19,443 nt of DNA, from the NCBI GenBank assembly GCA_017462505.1, contig JAFTQY010000013.1:1-19443 (forward strand), in the 5' to 3' direction. The stretch is from Clostridia bacterium (lineage in GTDB: Bacteria; Bacillota_A; Clostridia; Christensenellales; Borkfalkiaceae). The position numbers and the translations under genes were made by a program. The notes beneath the pieces were generated by a model. That model did no database searches and was not told the origin of the DNA. It worked only from the letters and a program-made list of their open reading frames with translations. Positions 14,398-19,443 of the stretch are shown one piece after another (position 1 is the stretch's first letter; each line of letters starts with the position of its first letter).

Positions 14398-14757
14398 ATG
14401 ATTTTTCAAATTGAAAATTACGTCACGCTGAAAAGCGCGGTGGAAGAGCTGTGCGATTTTCTCGCCTTGAACCAGGTTGCGGAAGAGCATATTTTCGACA
14501 GCAAGCTGGTCGTGTACGAATTGCTTGGCAACGTGTTAAAGCATTCGGGGGGGAGCGCAAAGCTGGCAATGGAGCTTTTGCAAGAGTATATCGAGTTAAA
14601 GGTGTTGGCGGAGCGGATATTTTTTCCGCCCGAAAAGGGAACGTGCGCCGAAGTGTTTTCCGAGCACGGCAGGGGGCTGTTCTTGGTGGACAGCGTATCT
14701 GAGGATCGGACGTTTACGAAAGACGGCGGGATTTTGGTGCGGATCAAGATAAAATAA
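14398..14757 (+). CDS. Second GHKL/RsbW-like ATP-binding protein
   Basis: This 119-residue protein has the layout of a HATPase_c_2 (RsbW/SpoIIAB) domain. The N-box is intact (VYELLGNVLKHS, Glu41, Asn45, His49) and so is a G2-like box (EHGRGLFLVDSVSED, Gly91-Leu94). The place of the G1 box, normally Asp-x-Gly-x-Gly, reads LKVLAERIFFPPEKG and has no Asp or glycine pair, so ATP may be bound weakly or differently. It is the last gene of the sigma operon, 13 nt after the sigma stop, with GGGGGAAAGG before ATG 14398. It could be the kinase of the STAS protein, complementing the ATP-dead homologue two genes upstream. An in-frame start further upstream lies inside the sigma gene and was rejected. Confidence 0.75.
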   Translation: MIFQIENYVTLKSAVEELCDFLALNQVAEEHIFDSKLVVYELLGNVLKHSGGSAKLAMELLQEYIELKVLAERIFFPPEKGTCAEVFSEHGRGLFLVDSVSEDRTFTKDGGILVRIKIK

Positions 14758-14803
14758 AAGACGGTAGCAGAGCGTAAGAATTGCAAAGCCAACCGTCTTT
14801 TTT
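14756..14803 (+). terminator. Terminator of the sigma-factor operon
   Basis: AAAAGACGGT (14756-14765) pairs with ACCGTCTTTT (14792-14801) around a 26-nt loop, followed by a run of T residues to 14803. It begins at the stop of the last operon gene. Confidence 0.8.
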
Positions 14804-14820
14804 GTTGTCTAAATGATATA

Positions 14821-14850
14821 AAAAAACAGCCGACCGTATCGGTCGGCTGT
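14821..14850 (-). terminator. Terminator of the membrane-protein gene
   Basis: A perfect 11-bp stem (14850-14840 with 14836-14826) has a 3-nt loop and is followed on the minus strand by TTTTTT and ATATC. It starts 13 nt after the stop at 14863 and sits tail to tail with the sigma-operon terminator. Confidence 0.9.
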
Positions 14851-14862
14851 CCGTTTATTAGG

Positions 14863-16233
14863 TTATACTTCTATTTCCAACTGCGGATATTCTACGCACA
14901 TGTGTTGATACATTTTGAAAAGAAGACCGTCGGGGATATCGTCTCTGTATTCGCCGAGCGTAATAAATACCATTTCAAAGAAGTATCTGTTATCGCCGCC
15001 GATTTGATAAGCGGGGATCTCCGGCATTACGTCTTTGAGTTTCAAAACGTACAAGGATGCAAACTGGTTTCTTTCGGCAACGTTGAGCGTTGCGATAAAT
15101 TTATCGATCTGCTTGCCGGCAAAGAAATCTTCCATCGTTGCCGCCGCGGGCATTGCGGGCGCTACGGGCGCAGTCGCAGGAGCGGATTTTGCCGTCTGCG
15201 CGGGAGCAGGCGTAGCCGTTTGAGCAGACGCGGTTTTCGCCGTTTGAGCGGGCGCAGGTTTTGTCGTGGGTGCAGGTGCAGCCTCGGGCTGTTCTTTGTT
15301 AGCCGCGCGCGCCGCGTCGGATTTGTCTTTCTGTTTTGCCGCTTTCACGCCTACAAAGGTGAGGACGAACAGCACCAAAGAAATTGCGGCGGCGATGCTG
15401 CTGAAAATCAAGAGCGCAACGTCGGTAACGGGGGAGCTGAGCGAAAGGAAGATCAGCGCCGCGGAAACCGCTAATTCTACCGCAGAGTTGATAAAGTCGA
15501 ACGAGAACGCTCTCTGTTTGGACGCACGAACGGACGCGAAGATCACGTTTACAACCGTAAGCGCGGTCGCCGCAACGAGCGCGATTTTATAGAAAGCAGA
15601 TTCTGCGATCAACTTGCTGACAAGGTCGTAGTCAAACGCAAGCGCAAGGAAAAGGCAAACGGTAAACGCCAACGTCAACAGGAAACGTACGCTGTTGAGC
15701 AGGCAAAGCTGTTTGCCGAGCTTAACGTAGATGATCGCAACGTAAGCGAGCGTACCGATTGCCGCAAGCACGATCGCGCTTACGTCGAAGATAATCTTCA
15801 TGGGAAGATAACAAGAGATCGATACGACGGCGATCATGTACAACGCAGCGCCCCAGGTATAAACGATCGTGGAAAGGAACAAAAGGAATTCCGCTTTTTT
15901 ACCGAGGATCGCCGAAATCACCGCAAGGACGAACGCCGCCGCAAGGGCAATGATGATAACGTAGGTTACAAGCCCGCCTGCAAGACCAAGAACGCTCTTG
16001 GGGTTTGTGAACATAGGGATAAAGCCCAAAAATTTAAAGGGGGCGTCGGGAACAAGCTCGAAAAGCTCGTAGAGTTTCTTCTCAGCGGTGACTAAGCCAA
16101 AAGGCGTGCTTGCAAAAATCGTATACGGCAGGAAAAACGCCGCGACGCAAGCGATCGCCACGATAGCGGCAATTGCGCGATACGAAAGAGCTTGCCACTT
16201 TTTCATGGAAGAATTGTTTTTGAGTGCGCTCAT
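14863..16233 (-). CDS. Uncharacterised 8-TM membrane protein with repeat linker and C-terminal domain
   Basis: I do not recognise the family. The 456-residue protein has about eight hydrophobic helices in its first 300 residues (roughly 18-40, 81-108, 114-142, 148-168, 180-203, 214-233, 248-268, 273-296). Next come a basic stretch (KAAKQKDKSDAARAANKEQ) and a linker of about 60 residues built from repeats such as PAPAQTAK, ASAQTAT and PAPAQTAK. It ends in an about 88-residue soluble domain (from MEDFFAGKQIDKFIATLN to YPQLEIEV) with FFEMVFITLGEYRDDIPDG. By the positive-inside rule the tail is probably cytoplasmic. The ATG at 16233 has AGGAG 9 nt upstream; a TTG two codons earlier is only 3 nt from it. 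The gene is monocistronic, with a consensus promoter and strong terminator, so it is likely well expressed. Confidence 0.8.
   Translation of the reverse strand: MSALKNNSSMKKWQALSYRAIAAIVAIACVAAFFLPYTIFASTPFGLVTAEKKLYELFELVPDAPFKFLGFIPMFTNPKSVLGLAGGLVTYVIIIALAAAFVLAVISAILGKKAEFLLFLSTIVYTWGAALYMIAVVSISCYLPMKIIFDVSAIVLAAIGTLAYVAIIYVKLGKQLCLLNSVRFLLTLAFTVCLFLALAFDYDLVSKLIAESAFYKIALVAATALTVVNVIFASVRASKQRAFSFDFINSAVELAVSAALIFLSLSSPVTDVALLIFSSIAAAISLVLFVLTFVGVKAAKQKDKSDAARAANKEQPEAAPAPTTKPAPAQTAKTASAQTATPAPAQTAKSAPATAPVAPAMPAAATMEDFFAGKQIDKFIATLNVAERNQFASLYVLKLKDVMPEIPAYQIGGDNRYFFEMVFITLGEYRDDIPDGLLFKMYQHMCVEYPQLEIEV
15170..15290 (-). repeat. Degenerate repeats encoding the Ala/Pro/Thr/Gln linker
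   Basis: Units related to GCCGTTTGAGCGGG and GCCGTCTGCGCGGG (plus-strand reading) recur at about 15190, 15218 and 15240. They encode PAQTAK/SAQTAT repeats. The repeats are imperfect but in frame. Confidence 0.55.
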
Positions 16234-16269
16234 AATCAAAATCTCCTAATTGATTTACCTTCTGTCTAT

Positions 16270-16298
16270 TACGTGTGCGCGCGTGCACGTACACATAT
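16270..16298. repeat. 29-bp alternating purine-pyrimidine tract
   Basis: From T16270 to T16298 every base alternates purine and pyrimidine (core GTGCGCGCGTGCACGTACAC). The middle is GC/GT-rich, the composition that most readily forms left-handed Z-DNA. It lies about 15-40 bp downstream of the predicted start of the membrane-protein transcript, inside its leader. The part 16271-16290 is also close to palindromic and could fold in the RNA. Confidence 0.85.
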
Positions 16299-16318
16299 TA
16301 AACAGTATAGTTTTTAAC

Positions 16319-16347
16319 ATTATAGCACTTTTGCCCTTTTCTGTCAA
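16319..16347 (-). promoter_or_regulatory. Consensus promoter of the membrane-protein gene
   Basis: On the minus strand TTGACA (16347-16342), a 17-bp spacer and TATAAT (16324-16319) form a perfect consensus. The leader to the start codon is about 78 nt. Confidence 0.88.
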
Positions 16348-16482
16348 TAGGAAAAAAACTTTTTTTCGGCGCAGAATGAAAAAATTTAGCAAAAAAGCTC
16401 TCTTTTTTTGGCGTTTTTAGCCGTGTTTAGCCCTGTTTCTTGCGAAAACGGTGAAAATCGCGGGGAAAATGATAAAAAAGCC

Positions 16483-16511
16483 TTGAAAAAAATCTTACTT
16501 TGCTGTATAAT
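16483..16511 (+). promoter_or_regulatory. Promoter of the CdaR-like regulator gene
   Basis: TTGAAA (16483-16488), a 17-bp spacer and TATAAT (16506-16511) are near-consensus. The leader to ATG 16582 is about 64 nt. Confidence 0.8.
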
Positions 16512-16581
16512 TGTTTTATACAAAAATACGGACGCGCATAGGACACGTCAAAAGCTCGCCGAAAAGCGACGGGAGAGTTGT

Positions 16582-17601
16582 ATGAACGAATTGGAAAGAG
16601 TTGCAAAACAGATTTCGGAAAGGCTGGGGATCGCGTTTTCCTATTATGCGGAAAATGCCCGCCCCCGCACAGGCGTAGTTTGCGACAGACAGTTTGAAGG
16701 GGTAATCGACGACGGGAGCAATACTTTTTTTCGGTTTTTGTTTAAGAGCGTAGGCTATATCGGCGTGCTTTCGGGCGCGGGGGACGTGGAGCGCAATTAC
16801 GCGGCTTTGTTGCCCTCTTATATCGAAAGCTTTATGGAAAAAGAGGCGGAGCTTTCTAAAACCGAGCATTTGAAACGGATTTTGCAAGGGGAATGTTCCT
16901 CGATGGGCATATACAAGTACGCGACGAAGTATTCCGTGCGCGGCGCGGCGTGCTTTACGGTGGTGTTGCGTGTGCCCAAGCTGATAGACGAAATTTTGGC
17001 TCTGCTCGAACAGTACGGCGGGAATAGCTTGGATACCGCTCTGCAAATGAACGCGCAGACCTGCGTGTTGGTGCGGTTTGTGGAGAGCGACGGGGAGGAT
17101 ACCTACCGCGCGTCGGTGGATTATGCGGAATTTTTGGCGCAGTCGATCAAGGAAGAGCTGGGCTTGGACGTGGCGGCGGGCGTTGGCTCGACCGTGCGGG
17201 AGCTGAAAGACGTAGCCCTTTCGTATGCGCAGGCGGAAAACACGCTGCGGTATGCCGACGTGTTCGATTTTCCCGGCAACGTACATTCCTATCGGGAGTG
17301 CGTTTTGATCAAAATGATAGAGGACGTACCCGAAACAAAGCTGGTAGAGTACTTTTCCCAGATCACGGACGAGCGGTTTAAAGAGGTGTTCGAGGACGAA
17401 GAAATGCTGGACACGGCGGAGGCGTTTTTGCAGAGCAGCTTGAACGTAAGCGAAACTTCCCGTAATTTGTATATGCACCGAAACACGCTGTTATACCGTT
17501 TGGATAAGATCGAAAAGGCGACGGGGCTGAATATCCGTTTGTTTTCCGACGCGGTGTCCTTCCGCGTATTGACGGTGTTGCATAAATTACTCAAAAAATA
17601 A
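16582..17601 (+). CDS. CdaR/PucR-type transcriptional regulator
   Basis: This 339-residue cytoplasmic protein ends in the HTH_30 domain typical of CdaR/PucR regulators (FLQSSLNVSETSRNLYMHRN, then LLYRLDKIEKATGLNIRLFSD, about 282-325). The middle (about 110-235) fits the GGDEF-like domain of this group, with SVDYAEFLAQSIKEELGLDV, AAGVGSTVRELKDVALSYAQ and AENTLRYADVF. The first 100 residues are a divergent sensor part with no recognisable ligand motif. The inducer is unknown; relatives answer to sugar acids, purines or amino acids. The start at 16582 has GGGAGAG 4 nt before it; the frame stays open back to 16408 but that part overlaps the promoter. A hairpin terminator follows directly. The S41 protease gene downstream shares its direction. 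Confidence 0.85.
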   Translation: MNELERVAKQISERLGIAFSYYAENARPRTGVVCDRQFEGVIDDGSNTFFRFLFKSVGYIGVLSGAGDVERNYAALLPSYIESFMEKEAELSKTEHLKRILQGECSSMGIYKYATKYSVRGAACFTVVLRVPKLIDEILALLEQYGGNSLDTALQMNAQTCVLVRFVESDGEDTYRASVDYAEFLAQSIKEELGLDVAAGVGSTVRELKDVALSYAQAENTLRYADVFDFPGNVHSYRECVLIKMIEDVPETKLVEYFSQITDERFKEVFEDEEMLDTAEAFLQSSLNVSETSRNLYMHRNTLLYRLDKIEKATGLNIRLFSDAVSFRVLTVLHKLLKK

Positions 17602-17606
17602 AGCCG

Positions 17607-17645
17607 TCCGCCGAACGGATACGAGGTTCGGCGGATTATTTTTAC
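17607..17645 (+). terminator. Terminator after the CdaR-like gene
   Basis: TCCGCCGAAC (17607-17616) pairs perfectly with GTTCGGCGGA (17626-17635) around a 9-nt loop, followed by TTATTTTTACC. It begins 6 nt after the stop codon. Confidence 0.85.
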
Positions 17646-17661
17646 CTTGAAAGGGACATAG

Positions 17662-17667
17662 TATAAT
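17662..17667 (+). promoter_or_regulatory. Possible -10 box for the S41 protease gene
   Basis: A perfect TATAAT stands 18 bp before the start codon of the protease gene, just after a terminator. The sequence 17 bp upstream (TTTTTA) is a poor -35 box. If used, the leader would be only about 10 nt and would barely include the AAAGGAG ribosome site. Confidence 0.35.
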
Positions 17668-17684
17668 CGTGAAAGGAGAAAGCG

Positions 17685-19178
17685 ATGGACGAGAATACGC
17701 AAATGGATTTGGATACGGGCGACGGATTTTTTGACGACGCGGTAAACGGGGCTGAAAATACAGAGCGCGCGGATGACGATACGGGCGACGGGTTTTTTGA
17801 CGACGTGCCGAATAGGCAAGGGCAAAACGGGAGCGGCGCATGGGGCGAAAATTACCGTGAATACGTACCCGTCCCCCCGCCTACGCGGAAAAGCAGAGGG
17901 AAATTGATAGGGAAAATACTTGCGGGCGTCGGCTTGGCGATCGTGTTGTTTTTCAGCGGCATGCTGACCACGTGGCTCTGTCTGGACGACGGCATACGTA
18001 CCTTGATCAAGGTCAAAAAGACGATCGATAAGGAATATTATCAAGAGATTTCCGACGACGAATTTTACCGCGTTTTATTTGCGGCGATCAACGACGATCT
18101 GCTCGATCCCTATTCGCAATACATGACGGCGGAAGAGTACCGCGCCGCGGAGCAAAGCTTGGCGGGTAGACGTAGCGGGATCGGCGTAGTGTTTTCTATT
18201 GTAGGCGAAACGGGAAAAGCGCAGATCATGGTGTATCGGGTAGTGGAAAATTCGCCAGCGGAAGAGGTGGGACTGCAATTTGGCGATCAAATCGTCGGTT
18301 TTGGCAAGAGCGAAACGGAAATACTCGAAAGCGTGGATTTCGACAAGGATTTTAAACCCTTTTTGGACGGCATGGCGGACAGCGAACCCTTTTATCTGAA
18401 AGTGCAACGGGGCGGTGCGGAAAGCTTGGTGCAGATCAGCAAGGAATATTACGTGGAAAGCTACGTGTCCTATCGCACAAATAAGACTTCTTACCACTTT
18501 ACGGGCGAAAACGCGCTGACGTATACGGAAAAGAACAGAGCGCTGACCTGCTTAGATGACGACACGGCGTATATCAAGCTTTCGCAGTTCACGGGCAATG
18601 CGGCGGCGGGGTTTGACCGCGTGATGGCGCAGTTCAAAGAGGACGGCATGAAAAATTTGGTGTTGGACTTGCGGGAAAACGGCGGCGGATATTTGAATTA
18701 CGTGCAATATATATCCAAATATTTTTGCAAAAATTCCACCGAGAAAAATCCTCTTATGACGGTGGCGGATTACGGGGAAAAGCAAGAGGGCTACCGCGCG
18801 GCGGGTAACGTGTATTACGATTATTTTGCGGAGGATAGCCGCATTGTGGTCCTTGCGGACAACGGTACGGCGTCCGCGTCCGAGTGCTTGATCGGGTGTA
18901 TGGTGGATTACGGTGTGATCGACTACGGGGATATTTGCCTTTCGGAGCGCGGCGGTGTAGCCAAGACCTACGGCAAGGGCATTATGCAAACGACCTTTTA
19001 TTTGGACGCGCAGAAAAAGGACTTTTTAAAGCTGACGACGGCAGAGCTGCGCTGGCCTGTTTCGGGAACTTGCATACACGCAAGAGGGGTGTTGCCCCAA
19101 GACGGCGCGTTGGCGGTGGCGGAAAACGGCGATAGAGAAAAAGAGCTGGAAAACGCGATCGCGTTGCTCTTTTCCTAA
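17685..19178 (+). CDS. Membrane-anchored S41 C-terminal processing protease (CtpA-like)
   Basis: This 497-residue serine protease of family S41 has an acidic cytoplasmic head (1-73) with DTGDGFFDD repeated at 10-18 and 32-40, and one membrane helix (about 75-98). Outside are a PDZ domain (IGVVFSIVGETGKAQIMVYR, VVENSPAEEVGLQFGDQIVG) and the protease core. The core has LVLDLRENGGGYLNYV, the nucleophile region NGTASASE (Ser397 likely catalytic) and YGKGIMQ (Lys431, Gln435), so the Ser-Lys-Gln set is present. The Ser-Lys gap is 34 residues against 25 in Tsp/CtpB, owing to about 9 extra residues around GDICLSERGG. It should cut proteins at their C-termini on the outer side of the membrane; its target is unknown. 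AAAGGAG lies 6 nt before the ATG. Confidence 0.92.
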   Translation: MDENTQMDLDTGDGFFDDAVNGAENTERADDDTGDGFFDDVPNRQGQNGSGAWGENYREYVPVPPPTRKSRGKLIGKILAGVGLAIVLFFSGMLTTWLCLDDGIRTLIKVKKTIDKEYYQEISDDEFYRVLFAAINDDLLDPYSQYMTAEEYRAAEQSLAGRRSGIGVVFSIVGETGKAQIMVYRVVENSPAEEVGLQFGDQIVGFGKSETEILESVDFDKDFKPFLDGMADSEPFYLKVQRGGAESLVQISKEYYVESYVSYRTNKTSYHFTGENALTYTEKNRALTCLDDDTAYIKLSQFTGNAAAGFDRVMAQFKEDGMKNLVLDLRENGGGYLNYVQYISKYFCKNSTEKNPLMTVADYGEKQEGYRAAGNVYYDYFAEDSRIVVLADNGTASASECLIGCMVDYGVIDYGDICLSERGGVAKTYGKGIMQTTFYLDAQKKDFLKLTTAELRWPVSGTCIHARGVLPQDGALAVAENGDREKELENAIALLFS

Positions 19179-19207
19179 GATGAGAACAACCGAAAAACAG
19201 AAAAGCA

Positions 19208-19237
19208 AAAGCGCATACCTAAGTGGGTATGCGCTTT
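19208..19237. terminator. Hairpin after the S41 protease gene
   Basis: A perfect 12-bp stem (AAAGCGCATACC, 19208-19219, with 19226-19237) has a 6-nt loop. The plus-strand T-run is only three bases, but on the minus strand TTTTGCTTTTCTG follows. It can end the protease transcript and may better serve a minus-strand transcript arriving from the right. Confidence 0.75.
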
Positions 19238-19375
19238 CACAATTTATTATGGAGGTGTTTCTTTGGGAAACGGATAAGCGTTTCTTATGCTTGGATTATA
19301 CAATGCAATTGCGAAAGCGGCGTTGTAAGATTGTGAAAATTCGTTGAAAAATTATAAAAACGTTTATGTCATTAC

Positions 19376-19417
19376 GTCATACCGAGCGTAGGCGTTAGCC
19401 GTAGTCGAGCGTATCCC
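19376..19417. repeat. Dispersed GTCATACCGAGCG...GAGCGTATCCC repeat
   Basis: The element starts GTCATACCGAGCGTAGGCG, has a GGCGTTAGCC palindrome in the middle, and ends GTAGTCGAGCGTATCCC. Its build (GTCAT at one end, a terminal CCC, two GAGCGTA copies) resembles the multi-copy intergenic repeats seen in many bacterial genomes. It differs in sequence from the element at 6204-6298. The rest of 19238-19443 shows a small hairpin (GAAACG/CGTTTC, 19267-19284), only weak promoter-like boxes and no gene. Confidence 0.55.
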
Positions 19418-19443
19418 TTATAAATCTTACCGCACTTATTGAC

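Larger units (their letters stand above)
16234..16581. other. 348-bp divergent intergenic region
   Basis: It holds, left to right, the membrane-protein leader with the alternating purine-pyrimidine tract (16270-16298), its promoter (16347-16319), and a 135-bp AT-rich spacer. The spacer contains the tandem TTTAGCCGTG/TTTAGCCCTG (about 16417-16436). The promoter (16483-16511) and leader of the CdaR-like gene follow. No RNA gene or small ORF with a ribosome site was seen. Confidence 0.7.

Noticed and set aside
16234..16239. TTG at 16239 as the start of the membrane protein
   Set aside because: It is only 3 nt from AGGAG, whereas ATG 16233 has a normal 9-nt spacing.
16408..16581. Extension of the CdaR-like protein back to 16408
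   Set aside because: It overlaps the consensus promoter at 16483-16511 and has no family similarity.
1..19443. CRISPR array, tRNA, rRNA, phage or IS genes
   Set aside because: No regularly spaced repeats, tRNA-like cloverleafs, transposases, integrases or phage structural genes were seen on either strand.

Overview
The window looks like a chromosomal segment of a Bacillota/Clostridia-type bacterium of medium GC content. The signs are strong AGGAGG-type ribosome binding sites, near-consensus housekeeping promoters (several TTGACA or similar with a 17-bp gap to TATAAT), an AsnA-type asparagine synthetase, a YdiF/Uup-like ABC-F protein, a CdaR/PucR-type regulator, and an RsbV/SpoIIAA - RsbW/SpoIIAB - SigB/F/G-type gene cluster. 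A finer placement, such as an uncultured gut Clostridia lineage, is a guess. No phage, insertion sequence, CRISPR array, rRNA or tRNA is visible. Most of the window is core genome, with some lineage-specific genes.

Left part (1-6100). A two-way terminator precedes an ABC-F translation-type ATPase (minus) and a radical SAM enzyme of the PflA-like COG1313 type (minus). metK (plus) diverges from the radical SAM gene, and their two strong promoters lie back to back. The metK leader holds a terminator-like hairpin and two mutually exclusive stems. After a shared terminator come a tiny Ser/Glu-rich lipoprotein (minus) and asnA (minus), each with its own signals.

Middle (6100-12950). A 543-bp gene-free stretch carries a dispersed inverted-repeat element and the secA promoter. 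secA (with an unusual charged insertion and no zinc-binding tail) and prfB (RF2, with no programmed frameshift) are closely spaced. After a hairpin come tsaD (tRNA t6A synthesis) and a tightly linked polytopic heavy-metal/manganese-type exporter.

Partner-switching locus (12950-14800). Four compact genes run STAS anti-anti-sigma factor, RsbW-like protein with a destroyed ATP site, SigB/F/G-family sigma factor, and a second GHKL protein with N and G2 boxes but no recognisable G1 Asp. This differs from the usual rsbV-rsbW-sigB or spoIIAA-AB-AC order and is the most interesting system here. It reads as a rewired partner switch in which kinase and sigma-binding functions may be split between two proteins.

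Right part (14800-19443). An uncharacterised eight-helix membrane protein with a low-complexity Ala/Pro/Thr/Gln linker (minus) is transcribed from a consensus promoter through a 29-bp alternating purine-pyrimidine tract. Diverging from it are a CdaR-like regulator and a membrane-anchored S41 (CtpA-like) protease with a duplicated acidic cytoplasmic motif. The window ends in a second dispersed repeat.
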